64,000 nt of DNA from NCBI GenBank assembly GCA_035222895.1, contig JAVYIG010000064.1, forward strand, positions 737,501 to 801,500, in the 5' to 3' direction. Source of the stretch: Strongylocentrotus droebachiensis. Taxonomy: Eukaryota > Echinodermata > Echinoidea > Camarodonta > Strongylocentrotidae. Shown piece by piece: positions 39,305 through 51,299 of the stretch. The notes under the pieces are model-generated. The model was not told the origin of the DNA and searched no databases. It saw nothing but the letters and a program-made list of their open reading frames with translations. Position numbers and translations under genes: made by a program. The stretch's first letter is position 1, and each line of letters begins with the position of its first letter.

Positions 39305-39934
39305 GTGTGGGATATCAGTTTCATTCTTCATGGATTTGTCTGGGAGAAAAACTGGCTAAACAAACATTCTATTAACTTGTATCACATTCGATCGATCCTT
39401 TCCAATCTTAAGAAAACTCCGAGACCACCGGCTTGTTTGATCTCTATCATATCTGGCCAGTGCAATGACCAAACTGACCCATGGCTTTTCTTCCATTCAA
39501 TTGTCAGCACCGATTGGCCGAACAGATCTCCCCCTCGATTAAATCACATCATTGTAAACAACTTTAGACCGTTCCTTTCTCTCCCAAGCCGATTAATTTC
39601 AATAGATACCTTCGAATTTTCTTCAGCAAAGCGGGGAATATCAATTACATCTAACAAGGGATTATCCGTATTGAGAAGACAAAGCAGCGTTCGATTCAAT
39701 TCAGAGAGTGGATTAGACGGGTTGATACAGCCTTTTCAGGCCAGCTATTCACGCCTCCCCTGTACGGAACTACCCGCACAACTATCGCTGAGCCACGGCG
39801 ACAATTGTGATTGTGATCCGCTAGTGCTCGCCTTTTCACGGAGTCAACGTGGTATACAAACAATTGATTCTACTCAATTAATTTCCAATGCTAATCGCTT
39901 GCTAAGAGGGGAAAGAACAATAATCTCACTTTAA
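39305..39934 (+). other. 209-codon open frame or intronic regulatory island, unassigned
   Basis: A continuous 630-bp frame runs in AT-rich intronic DNA, starting MWDISFILHGFVWEKNWLNK and ending ERTIISL. It is not low-complexity and is opposite in strand to the Hox gene. I recognise no domain, signal peptide or membrane segment, and no promoter or poly(A) context is evident. A frame this long is unexpected at this base composition. It could be a non-coding conserved element that happens to lack stops, a decayed element, or a real exon of an antisense transcript. Confidence 0.3.
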
Positions 39935-41280
39935 ATCGTTCACACTTGATGAAAAGAAGAGGAAAACCGGACGTCTTCGACATGTATAGGACGGTCACTA
40001 TGAATAAAGCAAGACACTTAATTACTCCTGGGAATAAAGTCTATAACACACAGCCATCCGGGTAATTCAAATCTGCTTAAAGTCAACCTTCAAAGTAACG
40101 CAAAGTCTTTCTTTCCTCAACTTTTGCCCTAATAAAATTTATCAGAAAACGAGTGAAAATTAGGAGTACCAGCGTTCCGCCAAATAACTCTCATTTTACT
40201 TAATCCTACTTAAGGTCTTTTTCTTATATAACTGACGGATAAAATATTTTCCACTTGATTTAGTTTAATGCGAGATATGTGACACACGTCATATGATTTT
40301 ATAGCTGCAATAAACTAGAAGATGAAAGAAGTTGGGAGGGAAAATTTATTCAAAATGTTTGCTCTAATAATGACAGACGATGTGTAATTGGTGGGGATCA
40401 ATCGCATTTACAGCCAAAATAACTGTCTTGTCCTTCTAATATAATAATAACCTTCGCGTGGTTATGTACTAAAACCATGTAGAGGTAATTTGTCTTCCCC
40501 AAATTATTACCTTTCTTGCATTATCCTCTAGTCTCTTTCACCTCCGCTGCAGCCCTCCCCACGCCAACCAATACGATGGCATTTATGTTTTTAAGAATTC
40601 AGTTTTTAAAGTTAAAGTTTGTTTGGTGTGTGTATGTGTGTGACTAGAATGAAATATGAATTACGTAACACGATTATATGTTATTATCGTTTTTTGTTAT
40701 TGATATGGCAATTTTCTTGTTCCCTTTAACCAATCCTTGAAATTTGCTTAAAAAATGTGCTCGAATATCCTAACGTTTTTCCAATTTGAATGTGTCATAG
40801 TACTTTCTTAATAATTAGCAATATGCATATTTTTGTATTATTTGCTAAATGTGAAAAGTAATGCAACAGTATTGAAAAGGAGAATAGTTATATTTTATTT
40901 CTTTAAACAATTGAAAACTATACTCATTATTGGAAGTTTTTACTTTTGTTTTGGTTTCCTTATTTTCACATGTCGATCGTATACACAAATATGAACTTTC
41001 TTTCGATTATTCAGAATTAATTTTCAAACAAAATGAATCTATGAGACAATGTACGCGTTATCAACCACAACATGACCTGTCCCCATCTACAACCCGTTTT
41101 AACGGTTAATCTGAAAGCGATATTACATCTATTTCCCATACGTAACTTTCATCATATATTTGTAACGGAAATATGTAAAGGAAAAAGGAACTTTACAAAA
41201 AAAATGTAATAATCTGTGAATCGGACTGGCTTCGAAAGGTTTGGATATCATTCAGATTTGTTATAAAAATCGGGGGGGGG

Positions 41281-41920
41281 GGATCCTGTACGAGTACATC
41301 TTTAATGTACATGCAAAACGCATTTTTGTGAACGTGTCTTTGGCACTACTGCACCAAACCCCCTTATAATCATTGGTATAACATAGAAATAAAGACAAGT
41401 TGTTGGTTTTAACGTAATTTGTATATTTATTTACACCTTATTGTACTACTTTCAAGATATACTTCTAAATTTAGCAAAGCATTATGCATATGGCAATAAC
41501 ATTTCCAACTGACGATTTTAAAATCCTTAATCTTCTAATCTATTTTTAATTGCAATCCATATCAATTGATCTATCCCTTTTGGAATACACTTATAAATCC
41601 AGTACGATTGTATCTTAATGTACATGAAATTTGCATTTTTGTGAACGTGTATTTGGCACCACTGAACCAAACCCCCCTTATAATCATTGCTATAACAAAT
41701 ACAAATTATGTTAAACCAACAATTTCTATTTATTTCTATTTGTTTTATATTCATTTACACCATATTGTACTACTTTGAATATATACTTCTATTTGTATAA
41801 CAATTATAGTGAACTTATCAAAGCATTATGCATATATTAAGGTAATACCAATCCATAATCTTCCATTTTTAAATAAATTGCAATCCATATCAATCTACCC
41901 ATGAGGAATACTCTTATAGT
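41281..41920. repeat. Direct tandem duplication of a unit of about 320 bp
   Basis: Two adjacent diverged copies (about 41281-41596 and 41597-41920) share an ordered set of blocks. These are CATTTTTGTGAACGTGT, then CAAACCCCCTTATAATCATT, ATTGTACTACTTT, CAAAGCATTATGCATAT and TTGCAATCCATATCAAT. A short third start may follow at about 41925. No gene is visible in the unit. Confidence 0.85.
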
Positions 41921-43684
41921 TTACTGCTAATGTACTATTCCCGTCTTTTAACATGTTCAATCATTCTTCTGACTAGTGTCTATCACTGTAGAATTAGCAT
42001 CGCTAATTCGAGCCACCATTAATAATACGATCGCAATGTGTTTGCTGATGAATTAGAAATTGATAAGAGCAAAGAGCTTACGCATTATTCCGAATATCTT
42101 AAAATTGAGGACAATTTCCTTTTCTTTCACTCAAGTTTATGCAATTCCATTTGAATTGTCTTATTACTTTTAAGTTGCAGAAACATTTTAAATGTACGTT
42201 TGAAAATAAAGTGATGCTTTATCAAATTGGGTGATTAAATATGAGCTGTATGCAGCAAGTCAAACTTGCAAAATCAAACATATTTTAACTACAGCACCCA
42301 AAGCTCAATTCATTCTGTCATATTTTGCTTTCAAAATTCTTTTCCATAAACAAATAAAATCATATCAATTTTAACAAACTTCATGATAACCCTGTTTAAT
42401 GAATATCTTATTTGATGTTCAATAAAAAATAAACGGGATATTTAAGTTGGCAACTGATACATTTTGTTAACGATAACGTTTAATATAGACCAAAGTTTGA
42501 CAATCCTGATACCGAACGCTGAACCTCCCAGAATAGTAAAAACCCTCAATTAAGTATAAAAAATGAAGGGATATTGAAACATTTTTCATCAATATTCTGA
42601 TAAAAAATATACGATGTATTACACTTATCCTTCAAAATACACTCCACAGAGAGGGAAATTGCACGAACACTTCATTATCTTAAATAGTACAATTCGCTAG
42701 TTTTTTTCGCACAGCATGCACATGCTATTTGCTGAGTGATGTACTCGCCTGAATTTTCTAAAAGTCCTTCAGAAAAACTCTTTTCTGCCGATTAACAATT
42801 ATGGCATCGAAACTATTTCAATCTTCACGTCTAAATCACCGATTTTACTCACTCAACTACGTTAGGTAATTGACCTTTCGTTTATATTTATTTGAATTTC
42901 AGGAAGTGAAAGAAAGAAATAGAAAGAAAATGTGAATAAAATGCGAATTGAACTTTACATAGAACCTCAAAGCTTCCACTTCCAGGTTCAGGTATAGTTA
43001 CCGTGCAAAAAAAATGATGTGTGATTTGTAGAAGTAGGAATTGTGATCTATTACTTTCATTCCCCGTTCGACAATTTATTTTAACATTATATTTCGCTGT
43101 TATTGTATACAATCTAGAATGATTATATTCAAACTGATATAATGTTTGAGTAAGTGCAACTCAAAGATAAGTACATATTAATGATAAATGAACTGATTAA
43201 TCCATAGTCATAATTATAGGCATGTGATTACAGCTTTAAAGAATATAGGCAAAAACATTATGTTGCAAAATAAAATACTATGCAAATATAATTTTAATCA
43301 CATGTAAACTCGTTATAAAATGTGGAATATAACGGAGTAACATTCTAGTCAGGATTAGTTTTAATGAGAGTATCTTGTTAAGACTACCGTATTCCAAGTT
43401 GGGGTGAGTAGAGAGAAATCGACCAGTTTTAAGAGGCTCTGCCCAATAATAATCAAACACGCAATAATTTGGAGGAAAGGAGATGATATCAACATTTATA
43501 CGATGGGAAAATATCCCCAGAGGACTGGTGCTTGAATAGAGAGGTGCAGTTCATAGTCGCATAAAATGGCGTAATAGTGTTGTGGGTATAATGGGATAAG
43601 GAGATAGATGGTTTGTTTTATGCGATCGTTGGGTGATGTTTATGGGCTAGAGAAGGGGTGATATAACCGGTTGATGTTTCTTAC

Positions 43685-44219
43685 CTGTCATATCAAGAGG
43701 ATATGGTGAGTTGTGGAGACCGTACGGGGAGCCGTAAGCGTTGCTGCTCATGTATTGCTGCTGATGTGCCATATGGGCGTGATGGGGAGGAGATCCTGCA
43801 TGAGTTAGAAATGTATTGCCGAATGTATTGGCGTAAGGGCGAGGCGTTGCCCCATGAGCAGCGGCGGCTGCGGCGGCGGCTGCCCCACCACGGAGTTCGC
43901 TGCTATTCCAGGCCGCCGCGGCTGCCGCTGGAGAGACCCCACTCCCGGCGGCTCCCGGCGGGAGCTCGTCTCCAGCACTGGATGCAGCCAAACTTGACTC
44001 GGTGGGTGAGTTATACATGGGGTAGGAGTAGTGAAAAGCACTAAGTTGTTCAGGGTTTGAAGAACCGACACTAACCATGGCATTGCAGGAGGCCCGTTGC
44101 CTACTGCTTGTTCCGTAAAGTCCGTTCATAGGGGCAGAAATGCCTCTATATTCTGCAGCACAACTGTCCATCCCGGTAGGGCGTTGAGCTTGCCAAGCCT
44201 GTTCCATGCCGATCTGCAT
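43685..44219 (-). CDS. Hox11/13b: Posterior Hox (Hox11/13-type) transcription factor, exon 1 (N-terminal part)
   Basis: This exon encodes residues 1-178 and the first base of codon 179 of a predicted 339-residue nuclear transcription factor. The ATG at 44219 is the first methionine of the open frame and has A at -3. The frame opens MQIGMEQAWQAQ and is rich in Ser, Tyr, Pro, Gly and Ala. It has two alanine tracts (6 and 9 residues) in its middle third and ends in a Tyr/Asn/Pro-rich stretch, SPYGLHNSPYPLDMT. Alanine tracts before the homeodomain are also known in vertebrate HOXA13 and HOXD13. The exon ends at a canonical donor, ACAG|GTAAGA (GT at 43684-43683). The donor is phase 1 and matches the phase of the homeobox-exon acceptor 16.1 kb away. 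Without splicing the frame runs only 12 more codons, to 43647. The linkage is inferred from strand, phase and Hox gene architecture. An acceptor-like CAG ends at 44221, so this may not be the first exon. Confidence 0.87.
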
Positions 44220-44247
44220 TCTGGCCAGAAAAAAACAAATGCAGAAA
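44220..44247 (-). other. Acceptor-like sequence immediately upstream of the Hox start codon
   Basis: On the minus strand the bases before the ATG read tttgtttttttctggccag|a|ATG. This is a pyrimidine tract plus CAG ending one base before the start. It looks like a functional 3' splice site and would make the start-codon exon an internal or second exon with a 5' leader exon upstream. A good donor-like GAG|GTAAAG occurs on the minus strand near 45033 but has no independent support. The tract could equally be a chance pyrimidine run in the 5' UTR. Confidence 0.4.
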
Positions 44248-44299
44248 TATTTTTTTATTGCAGAGCGCGGGTCGAAGAATTAAACCTAGAGGTGCTCCC

Positions 44300-45060
44300 T
44301 TTTTAGCTGTATATCATACAGTATCAAGCAGCAGTTGAAAAATAGTTAGGTATGGGCGCTCGAATCTAAACCCTTCCGTCGTTTCGTCAAGTAAACTCTG
44401 TGAATGACGACCATCCGACCTCGGCGACCCTTCCGTATGCTAATCAACATTTACAACTCGGTCACGTGATACTCGCTTACTACGAACACCCATCACACAG
44501 AGTCCACTTCAAATAGTCCAGTATTTTTATTATCATGTGGTCGAAATCTGGTGGATCGCTCTTTCTATTCTGTCTCCTCACTGTCTTTGAAGTCCTGCGA
44601 CCCCTTTCTTATCGGCTTTATGGGACTTGAGTCAAATAGAAAACAATAACGCGGGGCCCGAAATCTGCGCAATCGCCCACCGCTCTTCCTTTGATCTTAC
44701 TCGCAACCAGTTCCATTGGCAAATGAGTCTCATGCGCAAATTTATGGCCACCCCTGTGCTGGCGTGGCGGTAACGATGGTGTCGCAACGCGTCATGGTCA
44801 CAAATACTATTCACCACCAGTACAGGAAAGGGTATCGTTACTTATACCAGGGTTTAGTAGGGGAGCCACTTCTTACACCACCACCAACACAAGCAGAACA
44901 CTCCAAAAGTCGACTGGTCAACTGTTTTGACATACCGGTGTTCACTATAAAGCGCGAACCGGATTTCGATATAAAAAGCCCCCAGACACCCATTGAAATG
45001 ATCGGTCACGCAGTGTCCACTGGCACTTTACCTCTTTCATCTAAACTATTTTGAAGGATT
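44300..45060 (-). promoter_or_regulatory. Proximal 5' region of the Hox gene with Abd-B-type sites
   Basis: This complex, GC-richer segment directly upstream of exon 1 stands out from the AT-rich flank. Visible motifs are an octamer-like ATGCTAAT near 44438, an E-box CACGTG near 44463, CTTTATGGG near 44616-44624, CCATTGG near 44713, and TTTATGGCC (44741-44749), the canonical posterior Hox site. TATA-like strings on the plus strand (ctataaag near 44947, atataaaaag near 44970) point away from the Hox gene. The long plus-strand frame at 44716-45054 matches no family I know, and I read it as a by-product of constrained regulatory sequence. Promoter identity is inferred from position and motifs only. 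Confidence 0.45.
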
Positions 45061-45204
45061 ATTTTGATTTTTTGGATGTTTTTGTTTGTGGGAGAGAGGA
45101 TGAGGGTGGGCCACTCAAGAGGGCAAGAACTATAACATTCTCTTGTTGCTCCAAAACACCATTATGTAATTGACTTTTAGGTGGCATTTCTATCTCTGCA
45201 TACA

Positions 45205-45550
45205 CTTTTTCACCCCCTCTCTCTCTCTACTCTTTCCCTCTGTCTTCCACCCTCTCTCACTCTATATTTCCACCTCTTTATTTACATCTCACTTTCTTCT
45301 CAATCTCTCTTCATCTCTCTCTTTCTTTCTCTCTTCACTCCCTCTGTGTCTATCTCTTTTTCTCTCTTCTCCTCTCTTCCCTGTCTTTAATACATTTTGT
45401 TCATCGCCCAACTGCCTCTTTCTGCACCCTCCATCCCTCCCCCTCTCTCTCCCTCTCTTTCTCTCTCTCTTTCTCTCTTTCTCTTTCTCTCTCTTTCTCT
45501 CCTTATCTCTCTCTCTCTCTCCCTCCCTCTCTCATACTCTACCCTCTCCC
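45205..45550. repeat. CT-rich pyrimidine region
   Basis: About 340 bp almost wholly pyrimidine on the plus strand, with CT and CTTT motifs. It bounds the proximal 5' region of the Hox gene. Confidence 0.93.
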
Positions 45551-48500
45551 ATATGAAGTCAAGCTAATTCTAATGAAACATCAAACGGGAACTTGGCAGT
45601 ATTGCAAGACATACCATTATAACTAACCTCAAGTGGCAGTGACAATGATTACAACACTCTAAATCATTTAGAATGTAAATTATATTATTTTCAGTAAAAT
45701 TTCAAAGAATATATGTTACAGGGTTTTTTCTTCAGCGACATAACAATAATGGATTTATGACAGGACATAACATCCAATATTACACTAATTGAACCTATCT
45801 ATCATAATTTTAGTATCAATATGTTGTATTATACTATCTTTTAATAATACATGTTTTTTTATGTGAAAGCATTTAAATTATGTTTGTCCAAGCTGAAGAT
45901 GTTGCGTACACGCTATCCGTCATTTTCAAGAGACAATGTGAAAATGTCTATATATCAAATTTTCTCAATGATCTAATATGATTTAGATACTTTCAACTAC
46001 GTAATACTACAGGGAATACTTTCATTCAATATCTATTTATTGATACATACAAAAATGTTGATTATTTTTTTCTTCATTTAAAAAATTTAAAAAATCATTG
46101 TTCTACCATCGTTCGTTACCTTCCTGGATAATAATCAAATGATTCGTTTAAATCTCTAACTGAGATATAGTGGCTATATCGATTTCTATATCCCAATCAC
46201 ATGAATGAAACACACATGGATTGCTGTCATATTTTTCGAACATTTTAATGAATAATCACTTAACGATAATATTTCTCACAGTGAGATTAGACAAATTAGG
46301 TAAACATACGTCAATTCATCTCATCAAAGAGTAACACATTCTCAGGTGACAAAATTGAAAGTATGTCAAGCAAATTTGACAACTTCATTTTCTTAGTTCA
46401 GGCTGTATATGTAAAAAAATTGTGGACATTATTTGCAAGAAGACTACAATGAATGTCAGTAAATAAACAATCAAAAGTAAAATGTTTGCTGGAGGTAACA
46501 AACAAAATCACTGTTCATATCTGAATATTCAGTCGCCCGTAAAACAAACTCTGAGCATTTCGACAAAGAAAAGGCAACCAATGTTGATAAAGATAAAATC
46601 ACAGAATATCGATACAGAAAAGGCATTCATCAGTCAGTCTATGTAGCTTGTCATTAATCGCAATTATTTCAAACACCAAAACTTAATGTTGTTTTCTATA
46701 ACTTTCCAAGAAACTTGATATTTTTTACACACACACTGTATTTATCATAATTGTCACATTCGTTCATTTATCACTGATGTCGAGATTTTGCTCTTCGGGC
46801 GAATTCTTCTGAATCAAAAGTACTAAAAAATGTGTCACAATCTAGTGACTCGTTGAACTATCTCAGCGATATATCTCGGTACATTATAATGGTATCTTGT
46901 GATCGAATCAGCTTCGTCTTTGTCGATCACATTCCCCACATTTACTCCTCGTTTACGTCACTAAAATGCTGGAGCGAAAGCTAGCGAATCATAGCCTTCG
47001 ACTAACAATGAGATTCCTCTCCCCGAGGAAAAACAAGAAAGAAAATATGACAAAGACGGAGATCCGATCATTATAACTGCATTGACCCCTTTACGTAGGG
47101 ACTGCGACGATAGCAATGCTATCTCATTACATATTAGTCGACGCGGCTATGAACTGTACTGCAGTATGTATATGATAGTTTTTTGTTTTTTTGTATCGAA
47201 TATTTTTTCGAACAGTAAATACGGAATGTCGTAAAAAGGCGACCTTATTATCACGTATTAGAACTTAACTACAACATGTGGATATAATTTGACCACGAAT
47301 GATGATGCTACTATTTAAAGCTGTATGAATTTCATGTTATTAATATGTTTTCTCAAACGTCGGTTTATTATTCTTTTTTTACTTTCATGGCTATTGATTT
47401 TTACTGTCATGATAGTTATTTCTAATGACGTTTTTACTCTAAAACTGTGTTAATCGTTTACATTGTTTTGGTTTAACCCTCATTCTCACAGTTGCTGCTG
47501 TCTTTTTGAGGTAACTTATTTTACTGCTACTTTACATTACTCGTTACAATTCTCAGCAACATAATCAATACAAATCAAAATACATATAACTATTATGTTA
47601 TTGTTTATGTGTTAACGAAATATCATTGATAAAGATGATGACATTGCAATTTGATATTAAATATGTTGACAATGCATTCTATATATTAACTAGTATCTAA
47701 TCAATCACAATATTTTAAAGTATAAATATATTACTGTAAAAAAGTGACGATATGATTATAAATACTGCATTAAAGTACTATAACTAACGATACATCACAT
47801 AACGAAAATGCCTAAAGAATGTTAACGTTCAACAATAATATTTGGAGAAATATTATTTGTTTTTGTTTTTTACTGTCTGTTAACAAAATATAAACCGAAT
47901 TTTCGCTAAAACAAACATTATATGATTACCATTTGAGAGTCTATTATTAATAAGTTTGCTTATTTTCAGTCAAAATTGACTGTCTAAGTAACAAGATGTT
48001 TTGTTGGTTTTGTATATACGAAGATCCATAATGTAATATGTAACCAAGGTGATGGTTCATTTTATGTACGGTATGTTATTATCTATATGAGTTTAACAAT
48101 CTATGATTGAATGAATGTCAAATAAACAATGTGGCGGGGATATGATATACTGTTAAAATGGGATATGTTTTAAGTTGTGTCGTAAAGTGAAAATGAATAA
48201 TGTTTGTCATGCTCTAAATTTAGTTTGACTCGTACTAAAAAAATGAAGGTAAATGTGTGGGCTGTTTAATTCTATTTCACTTATTTAGGCCACATGATAT
48301 AATTATGTCTATATAGTCGATATGTGAATGATGTCATATGAGTGAAGTAGTTTAGTCACCCCCGGCAAAGTTTTTCAAAATATAAACTATTTCAAAATTG
48401 TGGCAGTAAGAAAAACTGTTATTAACTGTTTAATAGATATAAGTACTCCGAAATTTCGATCTAATATTTCTGGTGATAGAATATAGACCAAAGACTATTG

Positions 48501-50831
48501 ATAAAGCATAGTAAAATTCAAAACATCGTGCGAGAGAAAGGGGACAAATATGTATACAGCTAATTACAAAAGAAACAAATTAAAAGGGTTCTACATTTTA
48601 TCCAAATTTAGTTTGGTCGATGAAATCATATTATGTTGCTTTATTTATTTCATTTCTTTAAATTTCATAATCGTCAAATATGATTTTAAGAAAGTTCATT
48701 AAAGGACAAATCATTGACTTTCCCCATTGCTGGTAAAGAATATGATTAATGCCGGTATGTATTATAACATAAATTTCTCGTGTATTTTAATGCTCTTCAT
48801 TTACTTTTTGATGGGGTTATTATCAAATAATTTGTGTGAGGTTCTTTTTTTTTTTGGATCACAAGCATTGGCGTCATGTGAAATATATATTTTTGTTTCC
48901 CTTGTTGTTGTTGTTGGTTTGTTTTTCCTTTATTCGTTTTTTACAATAAGATATCACAGAAATCTATGATAGACTTATTGGCTTTATGAATAGGGTTATT
49001 CTAAACTATGGAAGATGTTAAGTGGCGAATAAGTAGAATTCATCTATGGCATCTACGTCATCGTAGAAGCCTATTCTTCATTTTCCATTTACCTCTCTTT
49101 TCGTATAAACGAAAACAAAGATAGTTTTGATCAACATCTGCCTTTGTGGGATAAAACCATTCAAAATGAAAAACTATGATGTGGGGGTGCTGAATTGCTC
49201 ATGATTTTCATTCAAAATGTCAACACGACCTTTGACATATAGCTTCCGTGTTTTGGAAGGGGTCCAAGCTATTTCAACCTTGAGCTATGAACATGACGGG
49301 GGTTACTTTGAACCGCACAAAACACTTGCTATTGTCGTGGACTTTTGCGGTTTTCGAAACATAAAAGTGCGATGGGAAGCATAATTATCACATTTGAATG
49401 AATCCAGCAAAGAAAAAAGGTCCCACAGAGTATAATCACGAGATCAGTATGGATGTACTACGACTGTCTGTATTGTTACAAGCAGTGCCTTGAGGTATAC
49501 CCATGGTCGCTATTTCCCCCCTTTTTCACGGATTTGCCCCCCTTCTCTTTATTTTCCTTCAGAGCGGATGTTACTTTATATCTTTTGTGTATATATCTGT
49601 GACTTTCATGTTTCTTACATCTTTCATTATAACCTGTTGTTAGAAGTCATCTCTTGAAAGTATAACATGTTTTCTATTTGCATTTTTATATTAAATACTT
49701 TGCAAAGCGTACCATTTTGAAAACAAACGTCGCAGGGGGTCAAATATTCGAATTACAATAATTGTGTAATTGAGTGTAGTCAAAATAAAGACATACAATG
49801 TACTATACGGAGGCATACATGTGAAGTTCCTGTATTCCCCCTCCTTCACTTATTACATACCATATTTCTTAAAAGACAGCAGTATTGTTAAAATAAAAAC
49901 ACAACATCAGTAGGTCAAAAATTTTATCGATGAGAAAGGAAAATTGTTCGCACTCGAAGTGGGTGTCTGTATCTACAAACAAGTAGATCGCTATACATAC
50001 TCCTACGGATTCATTGCCTGCCTAGACAATTATTGCTCTTGTATGACAATGAATAACCTATTCAATTAGTGTTAAGGGGAAATATGAAGGACATCGGTTT
50101 GTGTTGCTCTCATCAAGAGGATGAGTAGGGGTCAGACGATGAGCTCCGGTCATTACAATGGATGGACAGCGGATACATTTAATTTCCAGAAAGATTCTTT
50201 CTACCCCTTGTTTGTATCAAAAGTTCATGTCTGGATCGAGTAGATCGAGGAGGTTAGAACTTCTTCTTGATGAAGATGACGACGATGAGGATGATATTGT
50301 TACTTGTCATTTGGTCTATAACAAAAAGATGAGTTTGTCTGATGCCCAAGTTTGTTTAGTGTCTTGTAAGACATCCATAATGTGTTCTACAACACGTACA
50401 CGCTCTCTGTGTCGTACAACAATATTCTGCCGCGGTCAATAACTTACATAAACTGAAATTTGTACTTCAAATATTGACTTAAAAGTACAGACAAGCATAT
50501 CCATTACCCTTAGCATAACCTAACACAATATTGTGACCCCAACCCTAACCTTATATTGTTTTTAGAGAGGTCTCCTAGTCAAAGTTTATGTCGTCTAATT
50601 ATCATTTTGTCTAATCAACTGAAGGACTTCTAATCGCGCACGTATACTGTAGTCGATGCTGGCAAAAAATGGGCTATGGACTCGGTGATGACGAAGACAT
50701 TGTGTATGAAGTGACAAGATAATTTATTTGATTGTGCTTGAACGCCTGAAGTTGTTTCGACCAATCACAAACACTCTTGTATAATGTTTCACATAATGAA
50801 TGGAATGTATCTGCTAATGTCATACTAGTTC
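45551..50831. other. AT-rich gene-free 5' flank
   Basis: Long AT-rich sequence. A somewhat more complex patch lies at 46770-47150 (GTCGATCACATTCCCCACAT, TTTACGTCACTAAAATG) and could be regulatory. Otherwise nothing is recognised. Confidence 0.45.
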
Positions 50832-50960
50832 TGATGACGACGATGATGATGATGATTATGATGCTGATGATGATTATGACGCTGATGATGATTATGATGC
50901 TGATGATGATTATGACGCTGATGATGATTATGATGCTGATGATGATTATGACGACGACGA
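50832..50960. repeat. GAT-rich minisatellite with 18/36-bp higher-order unit
   Basis: After a short (GAT)n lead, an 18-bp unit CTGATGATGATTATGACG alternates with the same unit ending ATG, making a 36-bp dimer. It repeats about five monomers and ends in GAC triplets. The open frame over it is only the repeat translated. Confidence 0.92.
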
Positions 50961-51299
50961 CGATGACTATGATTATATCAAAAATAAACTCTACGAGGGG
51001 TTCTCAGTGAAATAAAAAAAATAAAACATGATATCGTTAAGTTGTAAGGCCAAATAACAAATATAACGAGTTTCTCATCCCCTCCCGCCTCCTTGTATTT
51101 GTTAGTATTTACTATTCAGAAAAAAACAACCTAAAAGATTTTGTTTTAAATGGCTGTGATGTAATTTGTGTATAAAGCTGAAGACATTTCTCATTGTTTC
51201 TGAATTTTGAAACTTGCTTAGCAAGTGGACTGGAATGATACAAGCTGATATAACTTGATTAGCACAATACCCTATCGAGGAATGTACACTAAAAACTTT

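Larger units (their letters stand above)
27595..43684 (-). other. Phase-1 intron of the Hox gene, 16,090 bp
   Basis: Bounded by GTAAGA at 43684 and a pyrimidine-rich CAG ending at 27595, this single intron lies 16 residues before the homeodomain, the usual position for Hox genes. It is AT-rich with no other supportable exon. It holds a CT/GA hairpin-like patch near 27735-27785, a 25-bp tandem repeat (28697-28771), a poly-C run (32612-32634), a SINE/LINE-tail-like copy (36112-36272), a tandem duplication (41281-41920) and several complex GC-richer islands listed separately. The remainder (about 28800-29900, 30450-31900, 32650-36100, 36300-38100, 40000-41270 and 41930-43640) shows no recognisable feature. 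Confidence 0.85.

Noticed and set aside
43703..44083. Plus-strand 113-codon and minus-strand 92-codon frames in exon 1
   Set aside because: Other frames of the Hox exon, kept open by its GC-rich alanine codons.
44716..45054. 112-codon plus frame upstream of the Hox gene
   Set aside because: No recognisable domain; overlaps motif-rich proximal regulatory sequence; treated as chance or constraint.
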